DNA from: Keguizhuia sedimenti
Lineage (GTDB): Bacteria; Pseudomonadota; Gammaproteobacteria; Burkholderiales; Burkholderiaceae_D
Direction: 5' to 3'
DNA length: 64,000 bases
NCBI GenBank assembly: GCA_030715135.1
Contig: JAUYVH010000014.1
Coordinates: forward strand, 19,992 to 83,991
Shown: positions 20,000 through 28,626 of the stretch, piece by piece
How the letters are laid out: every line of letters starts with the position of its first letter
Position numbering within the stretch: position 1 is the first letter of the stretch
Made by a program: the position numbers and the translations under genes
The notes under the pieces: model-generated
What the model saw: only the letters and a program-made list of their open reading frames with translations
The model's database searches: none
What the model was told of the DNA's origin: nothing

Positions 20000-21724
20000 A
20001 TGAACAGCGTGTTTTTCATTGTGCTGCGCCGCATGCGTGCGCCGCTGATCCTGCTGATCATGGTGTACTGCGTTTCCGTAGTGGGCCTGACGCTCATTCC
20101 GGGTGTCGATGCGGATGGCTCGCGTGCTACGCCAATGAGCTTTTTCCACGCGTTCTACTTCATCAGCTATACCGCCACCACCATTGGCTTCGGCGAAATT
20201 CCACAGGCATTTTCGGATGGCCAACGGATGTGGACGACGCTATGCATCTACCTGACCGTGGTCGCATGGTCATATTCCATCCTGACGCTCCTGGCGCTCC
20301 TGCAGGACAAGGCGTTTTTGCAAACTCTGCTCGCGGCGCGCTTCGCCGGCCGTGTGCGCCGCATCCGCACGCCCTTTTACCTGGTGTGCGGATGCGGCGA
20401 CACCGGCACGCTGATTTGCCGGGCACTGGATTATCTCGGCATCGATTTCGTAATTCTGGACAAGGACGCCCATCGCATTGAAGAACTCGACCTGGAAGAA
20501 TTCAAGCCGAACGATCCTTCGCTCGCCGCCGACGCATGCCATTCCGCAACCCTGCTCATGGCCGGCTTGCGCCATCCGTACTGCAAAGGCGTACTTGCCG
20601 TGACCAATGATGAAGATGCGAATCTGGCGATCGCCATCAATGCGCGCCTGCTCAATCCGCGCATTCCGGTGCTGGCGCGCGCCCGCACCCCGGTGGTGGC
20701 TTCCAACATGGCGGCGTTCGGTACAGACCATATCGTGAATGCCTATGAGCGATTCGCGGAATACCTGGCACTGGCGGTCGCGGCGCCGGAGCGCTACCGC
20801 CTGATCGAAATCCTCACCGGACTACCAGGCGCGAACTTGCCCGAGGTTCACCGTCCGCCGCGCGGAAAATGGATCATTTGCGGCTTCGGCGATTTCGGCC
20901 GAGCAATCGCACGCTATCTTGAGATGCCCGGCATCGAAATGACGATCATCGATCCGCAGGTCGAACGGTCGGAAAACGGGAATATCGTTGCCGGGAGAGG
21001 AACCGAAGAACTGGTTCTGCAGGAAGCGGGCATCGAACAGGCGGCCGGCATCGTCGCAGGCACCAAGGACGATATCATCAATCTGGCGATCGCCACCATG
21101 GCCAAACGCTTGCGCCCGGATATTTTCGTCGTCGCCAGGCAAAACCACGAAGCCAGCGATCTGCTGTTCGACACCTTTCGCGCCGACTTCAGCATGGTAC
21201 ATACGCGCCTCGTGGCGCAGGAATGCATCTCGATCCTGACCACTCCGCTTCTGGCGCGCTTCCTGGCCGCCGTGCGCGGCATGCAGGAGGAATGGTGCAA
21301 CCAGCTGGCGCAGGATCTGGAAGCGCTATGCGAAGGTGTTGTGCCGGAAGTTTGGGATGTCGTGATCAATCAGCATTCCGCGCCGGCCGTACACCAAACC
21401 CTGCAACGAAAAAGCACCGTGCAGATCGCCCATCTGCTGCGCGACAATGCGGATCGCGACACGCGATTGCCAGTGGCGGTGCTGATGGTGGAGCGCGGAG
21501 GGGCGCAGCAGCTTCTTCCTGACGAGAGCTTCGAGTTGATGCCGGGCGATGCGCTTTTGATCGCGGGTCAGCATGCCGCCCGTTCGCTGCTGAATCTCAC
21601 GCTGCAGAACCTCAACGCGCTGGAGTTCATACTTACCGGATGCGACCAGCGCAGCGGCTGGCTATGGCGGCGCCTGTTTTTACGACAGACACCGCAAGCG
21701 CTGGATATCGGGCACAAGAACTGA
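20000..21724 (+). CDS. Potassium channel with two RCK (TrkA) regulatory domains
   Basis: The product has 574 residues. A short N-terminal membrane unit has two helices around a pore loop with the filter TATTIGFGE (58-66), so it is a 2TM channel. Two TrkA-N/RCK domains follow, with nucleotide-binding starts FYLVCGCGDTG and WIICGFGDFG, and a TrkA-C-like end. Such proteins form tetrameric K+ channels gated by nucleotides or ions in the cytoplasm. TIGFGE departs slightly from the common TVGYGD but is typical of this bacterial group. AAGGA precedes the ATG at 20000. It is probably co-transcribed with the DUF6394 gene. Confidence 0.9.
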   Translation: MNSVFFIVLRRMRAPLILLIMVYCVSVVGLTLIPGVDADGSRATPMSFFHAFYFISYTATTIGFGEIPQAFSDGQRMWTTLCIYLTVVAWSYSILTLLALLQDKAFLQTLLAARFAGRVRRIRTPFYLVCGCGDTGTLICRALDYLGIDFVILDKDAHRIEELDLEEFKPNDPSLAADACHSATLLMAGLRHPYCKGVLAVTNDEDANLAIAINARLLNPRIPVLARARTPVVASNMAAFGTDHIVNAYERFAEYLALAVAAPERYRLIEILTGLPGANLPEVHRPPRGKWIICGFGDFGRAIARYLEMPGIEMTIIDPQVERSENGNIVAGRGTEELVLQEAGIEQAAGIVAGTKDDIINLAIATMAKRLRPDIFVVARQNHEASDLLFDTFRADFSMVHTRLVAQECISILTTPLLARFLAAVRGMQEEWCNQLAQDLEALCEGVVPEVWDVVINQHSAPAVHQTLQRKSTVQIAHLLRDNADRDTRLPVAVLMVERGGAQQLLPDESFELMPGDALLIAGQHAARSLLNLTLQNLNALEFILTGCDQRSGWLWRRLFLRQTPQALDIGHKN

Positions 21725-21768
21725 TCTGCACCAGCGAAAAATGCCGGGCGTATCGACCAGGATTGTGC

Positions 21769-21913
21769 GCGAGTGAGACAGCCCGCAGGGCGGACCACTA
21801 ACACTCGCTTACAACTTTAACCGTTCTCCTCATGCTTTCCTGGCGCTTTTTGGGAATGATTTGCCTGTCGCTCCGCTTTCATTGTCAAAAGCATCGCTCA
21901 GCATGAGGAGAAC
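21769..21913 (+). promoter_or_regulatory. Structured 5' leader that could mask the ribosome binding site
   Basis: Two nested hairpins come first: GCGAGTG (21769-21775) with CACTCGC (21802-21808), enclosing GCCC-GCA-GGGC (21781-21791). Then a 14-bp perfect inverted repeat pairs 21823-21836 with 21900-21913. The right arm contains the GAGGAG ribosome site of the gene at 21918, so pairing would block translation. This looks like a cis-acting RNA switch or thermosensor. Confidence 0.55.
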
Positions 21914-21917
21914 ACAT

Positions 21918-22325
21918 ATGAAACCCAAGATCGGTATGGCAGCCTTGCTGCTTGCAGCGGGATTGATTTCAACGGGCGTTGCGCACGCAACCCCGCCTGA
22001 TCATGCACCGGCACATGGTTACCGCGCCAAGCATGTGCATCACCACAAGTACGTGTATTACCCGGCGCAGCAAGTGTACTACGCTCCGACACAAGGAGTC
22101 TGGTTCTGGCTCAACGGCGGCACCTGGCAGGCCGGCGCCAGTCTTCCGGTGCGCTATCACGCGTATCGCCAGTACCAGGGCATTCCCGTCACTCTGGATA
22201 CCTCCAGGCCCTATGTGAAACATGTCTACGTGGAAAAGCATTATGGCCGGCCATGGCGCGAAAAGCACCGGCATAGCCTTCGCCACAGGCATGACCGCGA
22301 TCATGATCATGGCCGTGACGACTAG
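21918..22325 (+). CDS. Exported His/Tyr-rich protein, unknown function
   Basis: The product has 135 residues. Residues 1-24 are a signal peptide (MKPKIGMAALLLAAGLISTG, cut after HA). The mature protein has a His-rich stretch (HVHHHKYVYYP), the motif GVWFWLNGGTWQAGASLP that recurs in exported proteobacterial proteins, and a strongly His/Arg/Asp-rich tail. Metal binding (Ni, Zn, Cu) or a cell-envelope role is plausible but unproven. The GAGGAG ribosome site lies in one arm of a 14-bp inverted repeat, suggesting translational control. Confidence 0.7.
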   Translation: MKPKIGMAALLLAAGLISTGVAHATPPDHAPAHGYRAKHVHHHKYVYYPAQQVYYAPTQGVWFWLNGGTWQAGASLPVRYHAYRQYQGIPVTLDTSRPYVKHVYVEKHYGRPWREKHRHSLRHRHDRDHDHGRDD

Positions 22326-22515
22326 CTCCGCATAAGGCCGGCAAGCCAGCTCTCGCCACGTCGTTACACGATCGGGGCGCGAAAGCGCCCCTTCCATTTT
22401 ATGCACCGCCGTTCTGCACCCTCGCCGCCGTGTACTTGCCCGCGTGGAACGCGCGCGCTTTATAATGTCATCTGTTCCGGGCGCGGCTTCGCGCCTTTAC
22501 ATTTGGGCAGACAGA

Positions 22516-23292
22516 ATGAATGCGGTAGCAACAGCTTTGTCCGAGAGGCAAATCGAGCAATTCCGGCAAGACGGTTATCTGATCATCCGGGCCATGGTGC
22601 CGATGCAGCAATGCCGGCACATGGCCGCCGTTGCAATCGCGCATTTGCGGCAAGCCGTGCCGCCTCTGGAATACGAGGCACAGGTCGGCTATCCGGGTGC
22701 ACCGGCATCCCTTGATGCGCCCGGCGGCAGAACCATACGGCGGCTGCGCAGCGCCTATCAGCGGGACGCCTCTTTTGCGCAATGGGCAAGCGACCCGGAC
22801 CTCGTTGCCAAATTGGCAGTGCTGCTCGGAGAAAATGTCTGCCTGACGCAGGCGCACCATAATTGCATCATGACCAAGCATCCGGATTTTGGTACCGCGA
22901 CCGGCTGGCACCGCGATATACGCTACTGGTCGTTTGCGCGCCCGGACTTGATTTCAGTGTGGCTTGCGCTGGACCATGAACATGCTGGCAATGGCGCGTT
23001 GCGTTTTATTCCGGGCTCGCACCAGCTGCAGATTGCGCCGGATAGATTGGACGAACTGGATTTCCTCAAACCCGGCCATCCGGAAAACCAGGCATTATTC
23101 GCACAAGGAGTCACGCCTGAACTTCAGCAAGGCGATGTCGTGTTCTTCCACAGCGGCGTATTCCATGCAGCCGGCCGGAATGCAGCCGCATCGACCAAGC
23201 TTTCTGCGGTGTTCGCCTATCACGGCTGCAGCAATACGCCGTGCCCCGGAACGCGGACGGCCGCGTATGAATCGGTTCATCTCGGGAAGTAA
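22516..23292 (+). CDS. Phytanoyl-CoA dioxygenase (PhyH) family protein
   Basis: The product has 258 residues and shows the Fe(II)/2-oxoglutarate dioxygenase facial triad: GWHRDIRYW (His132, Asp134) and a distal His in FFHSGVFHAAGRN (His217), followed by an Arg-poor C-terminus. The opening LSERQIEQFRQDGYLIIRAMV is characteristic of PhyH proteins. The family hydroxylates small molecules such as fatty acyl-CoA, ectoine or phosphonates; the substrate here is unknown and neighbours give no hint. The ATG at 22516 fits the family start; an upstream ATG at 22444 is less likely. Confidence 0.85.
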   Translation: MNAVATALSERQIEQFRQDGYLIIRAMVPMQQCRHMAAVAIAHLRQAVPPLEYEAQVGYPGAPASLDAPGGRTIRRLRSAYQRDASFAQWASDPDLVAKLAVLLGENVCLTQAHHNCIMTKHPDFGTATGWHRDIRYWSFARPDLISVWLALDHEHAGNGALRFIPGSHQLQIAPDRLDELDFLKPGHPENQALFAQGVTPELQQGDVVFFHSGVFHAAGRNAAASTKLSAVFAYHGCSNTPCPGTRTAAYESVHLGK

Positions 23293-23321
23293 CACGGACT
23301 GTTCATGCATGGTCGCCTGGA

Positions 23322-24335
23322 TCAAGCGACGGGCAGGCGAATTTTCACGACGGCGCCCTTGTCGTTTTCCCGGCTTAATGCGGCATTGCACTTGCGCGCC
23401 AGTGCATTGATCAAGCCGCTGCCGCGCATATTGCCCGGCTTGGCAATCGCCTGCAGACTTTCCTGGCTAAAACCGCGCCCATTGTCCGCAACCGTGATCT
23501 CCATCTCCTGCACGCCGAGTCTTTGCACGCGCAGATGGATTCTGCCAGCCTCGGCACCGCTGTGCTTGATGGCGTTGGTGATTAGCTCATTCACGATGAG
23601 ACCCAGATTGGATGCCAGTTCATGGGGAACTTCAATAAATTGAGCTTCGGCCACCAAGGTGGATTGGCCGCTGTTTTCAATGGCAATGGTCGAGCGCGCC
23701 AGGCTCGCCAGGTATTCCGACAGTTCCACTACGCCGCCGGCGCTTTTATACAGTTCATCCTGCATGATGCCAACGCCCTGCACCCGCGTCATCGCCGATT
23801 GAAGCAGTTCTTTGGCTTCGTCGGACGAGGCGCCCATTTTCGACAATTGCAAGAAGGACAGGATCAGTTGCAGGTTGTTCTTTACGCGGTGGTTGAGTTC
23901 GGCCAGCAATACCCGCTGATGCTCTTCAAGGTCGCGTTGTTCGGTAATGTCGATGCAACTGCCGAAGTAGCCGGCGAAGACGCCTTCCCGATAGAACGGC
24001 GCGCCGTTATCCAGGAACCACCGATAGACACCGTCATGGCGGCGCAAGCGGTATGGCATCGTGAACGGCTCGCGCGCATCGAAGGCAGTGACGTAAGTCG
24101 CTACGCAACGATCATAATCTTCGGGATGCACGTCTTCGGCCCAGCCGTAGCCGTATAACTGTCCTTGCGTCTTGCCCGAATAATCCTGCCAAGGCTTGTT
24201 GAACCAGTCGCACAGTTTGTCGGTACGGGAACGCCAGATCATCACGGGAGCATTGTCGGCAAGTTCGCGGAATTCCAGCTCACCCATGTCGGCCATTTTT
24301 TCGGAGGAGATCGCCATATTTCTGTCGGCTTCCAT
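23322..24335 (-). CDS. PAS-domain sensor histidine kinase (HisKA_2/HWE-like)
   Basis: The product has 337 residues. A PAS domain (about 20-135, ending GYFGSCIDITEQRDLEEHQ) is followed by a HisKA_2-type dimerisation helix with the phospho-acceptor LNHRVKNNLQ (His149) and a HATPase domain with NELITNAIKHS and VADNGRGF. It has no membrane segment, so it senses a cytoplasmic signal. The start was placed at 24335, seven bases after the stop of the response-regulator gene; 24317 is an alternative. Together with that gene it forms a two-component pair. Confidence 0.88.
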   Translation of the reverse strand: MEADRNMAISSEKMADMGELEFRELADNAPVMIWRSRTDKLCDWFNKPWQDYSGKTQGQLYGYGWAEDVHPEDYDRCVATYVTAFDAREPFTMPYRLRRHDGVYRWFLDNGAPFYREGVFAGYFGSCIDITEQRDLEEHQRVLLAELNHRVKNNLQLILSFLQLSKMGASSDEAKELLQSAMTRVQGVGIMQDELYKSAGGVVELSEYLASLARSTIAIENSGQSTLVAEAQFIEVPHELASNLGLIVNELITNAIKHSGAEAGRIHLRVQRLGVQEMEITVADNGRGFSQESLQAIAKPGNMRGSGLINALARKCNAALSRENDKGAVVKIRLPVA

Positions 24336-24342
24336 TGCAGCG

Positions 24343-24750
24343 CTATGTAAACATTTCCAGCTTGACCGGCTTGGCGGGCGGCGGCGGGTTCGCACCGACT
24401 ATCCATGCCTGGGTGAAGCGGGCGCTGCGATCCAGGTCTTCCAGCAGATAAGGCTTGGGCAACAAGCCAAGCGCCGCTTCGCGATTGGTGCGTGCGGCAG
24501 CAACTTGCCCGCTGACGAAAATGGAATGGATCGCATGCCGTTCGCGCAGCGCGCGCGCCAGTGCAATGCCTTCGTCCTTGCCGGCAAGGTTGATGTCGAT
24601 GAATGCCAGATCGATCGGCTGATTGACAGCCAGGTTCAGGCATTCGTCTACGGTATGTGCCGGTCCGACCACTTCATAACCGAACAGATTCAATGCTTCC
24701 GCCGCCATCAAAGCAAGAATGGCATCGTCTTCCACTACTAAAATTCGCAT
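24343..24750 (-). CDS. Stand-alone response regulator receiver protein
   Basis: The product has 135 residues, a single receiver domain: acidic pocket Asp8/Asp9 (VVEDDA), phospho-acceptor Asp52 (AFIDINLAGKD), a conserved Thr/Ser position (FVSGQ) and a Lys in LLPKPY. There is no output domain, so it resembles CheY- or CpdR-like single-domain regulators. The downstream kinase gene starts eight bases after its stop, so it is very probably the partner. The Pro-rich tail (ANPPPPAKPVKLEMFT) is of unknown use. Confidence 0.9.
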   Translation of the reverse strand: MRILVVEDDAILALMAAEALNLFGYEVVGPAHTVDECLNLAVNQPIDLAFIDINLAGKDEGIALARALRERHAIHSIFVSGQVAAARTNREAALGLLPKPYLLEDLDRSARFTQAWIVGANPPPPAKPVKLEMFT

Positions 24751-24892
24751 GACCTTCTCTCGTTCAAATCAAGGCTTCGTCTGTTCAAAAAGCATAGGCC
24801 GGTCCATTCACGACATTGCGTTGATCTGCAACAAATTGGAAAGAATTGAGCGGAATCCCAGCGCAAATGAAAAAGCCGACGTTGACACCAAG

Positions 24893-24926
24893 GCTACGGA
24901 TACGGAAAGAAGCCTGTATCCGTAGC
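24893..24926. terminator. 11-bp perfect hairpin downstream of the ROK kinase
   Basis: GCTACGGATAC (24893-24903) pairs exactly with GTATCCGTAGC (24916-24926). It lies 35-68 bases past the end of the ROK gene on the minus strand and before the response regulator start. No T-run follows, so it may act as an mRNA 3'-end stabiliser or a weak terminator. Confidence 0.5.
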
Positions 24927-24960
24927 ACTGGCACCCTATGGCTGAGATAACGGCCGCCTG

Positions 24961-25947
24961 CTATAGGTTCTCCAGCGCATGCCACGGCTTGCTTTGCCGC
25001 CAGTTCGCAATCCAGTCCGGCGGCATGACCAGGCTGAATGCGCCCATGTCTGCCACCAGCGCACCCAATGCCGCAGGCATGATGGTCACGCCCTCGGTCA
25101 GGGCCGGCATGTGCGAGCAGATTTCCTTTTGCACATAGGGTTTCAGCCAGTCGCCGTGATGATGCCAGACACTGCCGCCGACTACGAAGGTGCGCAGATC
25201 CAGCGCGGCAACCAGATTGTAGAGACCGCGCCCGAACCATTGCGCGGCTTCCTGCGCAACCGCCAGCGCGGCAGTGTCGCCGGCACGCGCGGCGCGGAAC
25301 AGATCCGCAGTAGGCTTGGCCAGGCGGTTTCCCAGATTGCGCCCGGAAATCAAGGCTTCCAGGTCGCCGCGATTGCCGCAGCCGCATAGCGCGTCCGACA
25401 CTTCGCTCATCAGCATGTGCCCTGCGTGGCCCGCGTTGCCATGCTTGCCGTGCAGGATATTCCCATCCACGCACAAACCGAAGCCGATGCCGGTGCTCCA
25501 TGTCACGTAGGCGCAATTGGGCTCGCCCAATACGGCACCGAAGGTACGCTCGGCCACCAGTGCAGCAACGCAATCGTTTTCAATCAGGACATCGCTGAAA
25601 TGCTCGCGTAATACTTTTTCCAGCGGGATCGTGGTCCAGTCGTTGGGCAGGTCGATGCTGGCCGCCTGGCCGCCGCAAATATTGGGCGCTGCCAGGCACA
25701 GCATGCCGTCTTCACGTACGAACGGGCCGCATGAAGAAACGCCGACTGCGCTGATTTGACCGGGCGTGATTCCGGCCTGGCTGCAGGCTGCCTCGATCAG
25801 GGCCAATCCCTGCTCGGCCGGCGCTCGCGATGTGCCGATCTTGACGGTAGCTTGCGTGACACGGCTCAACGGCGCGTCCTTGCTGGCCACAGTTGCTGCC
25901 ATCTTCGTGCCGCCGATATCCAGTGCTGCAATAAAACGCGTTTCCAT
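24961..25947 (-). CDS. ROK-family sugar kinase (glucokinase-like)
   Basis: The product has 328 residues. It has the ATP-phosphate motif LDIGGTKMAATV (9-20), ENDCVAAL with the catalytic Asp, and WSTGIGFGL. The ROK zinc site is degenerate: the usual CxCGxxGCxE appears as CGCGNRGDLE, with the third Cys replaced by Asp. GGAGGAGGGG precedes the ATG at 25947. It lies last in the otsA-otsB-GH15 series, so phosphorylation of glucose released from trehalose or another glucoside is a sensible role. A fructokinase or N-acetylhexosamine kinase cannot be excluded. Confidence 0.8.
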   Translation of the reverse strand: METRFIAALDIGGTKMAATVASKDAPLSRVTQATVKIGTSRAPAEQGLALIEAACSQAGITPGQISAVGVSSCGPFVREDGMLCLAAPNICGGQAASIDLPNDWTTIPLEKVLREHFSDVLIENDCVAALVAERTFGAVLGEPNCAYVTWSTGIGFGLCVDGNILHGKHGNAGHAGHMLMSEVSDALCGCGNRGDLEALISGRNLGNRLAKPTADLFRAARAGDTAALAVAQEAAQWFGRGLYNLVAALDLRTFVVGGSVWHHHGDWLKPYVQKEICSHMPALTEGVTIMPAALGALVADMGAFSLVMPPDWIANWRQSKPWHALENL

Positions 25948-25988
25948 TCCCCTCCTCCGTGTCATCAAACCCTGCGGCGTTGCGCGGC

Positions 25989-27767
25989 TCAGTAGGCATT
26001 GTCCCAGGAGATGCTCAGCCGCGCGGCGCACTGGATCAGTCCTACCATGCTGTAGGTTTGCGGGAAATTTCCCCACAATTCGCCGGTGTCGTGCATCAAG
26101 TCCTCTGACAAGAGGCCGAGATGATTGCGCTTGGCCAGGACTTTCTCGAACAAGTCGCGCGCGCGTTCCTTTTCGCCGATCTGCGCCAGCGCCATGATCC
26201 ACCATAATGTGCACACCAGGAATGCGGTTTCCGGCAAGCCGAAGTCGTCTTCCTCGTCGTAGCGCAGCAAAAAGTCGCCGCGCTGCAAATGCTTTTCAAT
26301 TGCACGCACCGTGCCGATGAAGCGCGGATCATCGGCCGCCACGAACTGGAACTCGTTCATCAGCAGCAAGCTGGCATCGAGCCGGTCGCCGCCGAACACC
26401 GAGACGAAACTGTTCATCTCTGCATTCCATGCCTGCTCGCAGATTTCGGCATGGATACGCTCGGCATGGCCGCCCCAGTAAGCCGCCCGCTCCGGCAGGC
26501 TCAGCTGCGTCGCGATGGTCGCCAAACGGTCGCAGGCTGCCCAGCACATGATGCTGGAGAAGGTATGCACGCGCTTGGATCCGCGCAATTCCCAGATCCC
26601 GGCATCCGGCACATTGTAGTTGCGCACCGCTTCCTCGCCCAGCCGTTCCAGGTCATTGAACATATGCTTGCCTGCCGGCCGCTCCAGCCTGCTGTCGAAG
26701 AAAGCATGGGTGCTGGCCATGACCGCTGCGCCGAATACATCGTTCTGGATCTGGTAATACGCCAGGTTGCCTACGCGTACAGGGCCCATGTTGCGGTAGC
26801 CGGGCAGCGCCGGGGCGACCCACTCGTCGAGAACGGCTTCGCGCCGGATACCGTATACCGGCTGCAGCGGCGTGTCGCGCGTGTCGGCGATGATATTGAG
26901 AATGTAGTCGAGGTAATGCTCCATGGTGGCGGTGACGCCCAGGCGGTTCAGTGCATTGACCACAAAGTATGCGTCGCGCAGCCAGCAGTAGCGGTAATCC
27001 CAGTTGCGGCTGCTGTTGGGCGCCTCCGGTATCGAAGTGGTGACCGCGGCAATGATGGCGCCAGTGTCGTCGAACGCATTAAGTTTCAGGGTGATCGCCG
27101 AGCGGATCACGACATCCTGCCATTCAAACGGGATGGCCAGGTTGCGCACCCAGCGATGCCAGTAAGCCAGCGTCTGTTCGTGGAACGAACGTCCTACTTC
27201 CGGCGGCGAACCGTTGACGGTCTCGTCCGGCCCCATGATCAGCGTGATGCTGTTTTCCAGGAAAAACGGCCGCTCTTCGGTAATCGCGGAAATCGATGCA
27301 TCGGTGGTGACGCGCATCGCCTGCGAGGAGCCGACATAGGAAATATGATGCGCACCGCTGCGCCGCTCCGCCGGACTGCCGCCGTAATTGATGGTCGGGC
27401 GTACGCGCAGGCTCACGCGCGGCCGCCCGGCGGTGCGGCGTATGATGCGCACCAGCATGGCCGGCGAAAACGTGCGCCCATGCAAATGAAATCGCGGCGC
27501 AAAATCGATGATTTCAATTTCATTGCCGGCCGCATCGGCCAGCCTTGTGCTCAGGATGGCCGAATTGCGCTCGTATTCCTGCAGCTTGGTGGTGGCTCCT
27601 TCGAAGCCTACATTGATCACCCCATGCTCTCCATCCGGATTGAGCAATTTGCAGCAGATCGGATCGCTGTCGAAGTCCGGATAGCACCACCAGACGATTG
27701 CACCGTTCTGGTCGACCAATGCGCTGGTGCGCGAATTACCGATGAGTCCGAGGTTGAGAGTTGACAT
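25989..27767 (-). CDS. Glycoside hydrolase family 15 protein (glucoamylase/trehalase-like)
   Basis: The product has 592 residues from the ATG at 27767, seven bases after AAGGA. It begins LNLGLIGNSRTSALVDQNGAIVWW and contains NSSRNWDYRYCWLRDAYFVV, both typical of bacterial GH15 enzymes with an N-terminal beta-sandwich and an (alpha/alpha)6 catalytic domain. No signal peptide is present, so the substrate is internal. GH15 includes glucoamylases, glucodextranases and some trehalases. Its position 74 bases after otsB makes trehalose or a related glucoside the most likely substrate. Confidence 0.88.
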   Translation of the reverse strand: MSTLNLGLIGNSRTSALVDQNGAIVWWCYPDFDSDPICCKLLNPDGEHGVINVGFEGATTKLQEYERNSAILSTRLADAAGNEIEIIDFAPRFHLHGRTFSPAMLVRIIRRTAGRPRVSLRVRPTINYGGSPAERRSGAHHISYVGSSQAMRVTTDASISAITEERPFFLENSITLIMGPDETVNGSPPEVGRSFHEQTLAYWHRWVRNLAIPFEWQDVVIRSAITLKLNAFDDTGAIIAAVTTSIPEAPNSSRNWDYRYCWLRDAYFVVNALNRLGVTATMEHYLDYILNIIADTRDTPLQPVYGIRREAVLDEWVAPALPGYRNMGPVRVGNLAYYQIQNDVFGAAVMASTHAFFDSRLERPAGKHMFNDLERLGEEAVRNYNVPDAGIWELRGSKRVHTFSSIMCWAACDRLATIATQLSLPERAAYWGGHAERIHAEICEQAWNAEMNSFVSVFGGDRLDASLLLMNEFQFVAADDPRFIGTVRAIEKHLQRGDFLLRYDEEDDFGLPETAFLVCTLWWIMALAQIGEKERARDLFEKVLAKRNHLGLLSEDLMHDTGELWGNFPQTYSMVGLIQCAARLSISWDNAY

Positions 27768-27841
27768 GCACAATTCCTTATACGAATGTCCGTTCTGTCA
27801 TAGTGGCGGCGCTGTTGCACGGGGCGAGTGAAACATCGCCT

Positions 27842-28624
27842 TCACACGCCGCTTGGCTGCAATTCCTGCAGCCGTCTGATCAATTCATCCAGAAAACCGA
27901 CGATATCCGGCCAATGCGGCAAATAAAACTCAGCCGCGCTGCCTGCGAAATACTCGACGCGCACCGTCATGATATCTTGCCGGCGCAACTGGAATGCGTC
28001 TTCATCGGTCACATCGTCGCCCACATAGATCGCATGGCGCGCACCGCTGATTTCCATCAGCTTCTCCAGCGCATCGCCCTTATGCGGCGCATTCGGCGGA
28101 AGCAGATTGAAGATGCATTTTCCCTCAATGACACGCGCCGCAGGGATAGCTTGCGCAAACAATGCGCTTAAATTCTTCTTTACCAGTTCGCTTTCCGGTG
28201 CCGCACGATAATGCACTGTCAGCGAAAAGCCCTTATCCTCGATCCATGTGGCGGGGCCGAATCTTTGCTTGTCCCCCAGTGCCTGCGACAGGACTTCCTT
28301 CCAGGTGCGGCATAGCTTCCGGTAATCGTCGCTGTTCACGTGCCACCCCGGCATACCTTCGGAACCGTGGTTACCGATAATGTAGTTGGGCTCAAATGCC
28401 ACGCGGGAACGAATATCCGCCACCGAGCGCCCTGTCAGAATCGCCAGCGGCACATGAGCCGCCAGTGCGCTCAGCCGTTGCAGCACTTCCTGCGGCAGGA
28501 TTGCCTTGTCCGGCTGCGGCACGATCGGCGCCAGCGTGCCGTCGAAATCGAATACGCATAACAGGTCTGGCCCGACGATTTCATCGAGGCGGCGCAACCC
28601 GGCATCGGAAAACAATGGAACCAT
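27842..28624 (-). CDS. otsB: Trehalose-6-phosphate phosphatase
   Basis: The product has 260 residues of the HAD type: DFDGTLAP (Asp26, Asp28), TGRS, a Lys in the cap region, and VGDDVTDEDAF near the end. It dephosphorylates trehalose-6-phosphate to trehalose in the cytoplasm. Its ATG lies two bases after the otsA stop codon, so the two are translationally coupled, which fits product channelling from synthase to phosphatase. Confidence 0.95.
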   Translation of the reverse strand: MVPLFSDAGLRRLDEIVGPDLLCVFDFDGTLAPIVPQPDKAILPQEVLQRLSALAAHVPLAILTGRSVADIRSRVAFEPNYIIGNHGSEGMPGWHVNSDDYRKLCRTWKEVLSQALGDKQRFGPATWIEDKGFSLTVHYRAAPESELVKKNLSALFAQAIPAARVIEGKCIFNLLPPNAPHKGDALEKLMEISGARHAIYVGDDVTDEDAFQLRRQDIMTVRVEYFAGSAAEFYLPHWPDIVGFLDELIRRLQELQPSGV

Positions 28625-28626
28625 GC

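Noticed and set aside
26289..27764. 491-codon open frame on the plus strand
   Set aside because: It lies fully antisense to the well-supported GH15 gene, and its product is low in family character; it arises from codon bias of the real gene.
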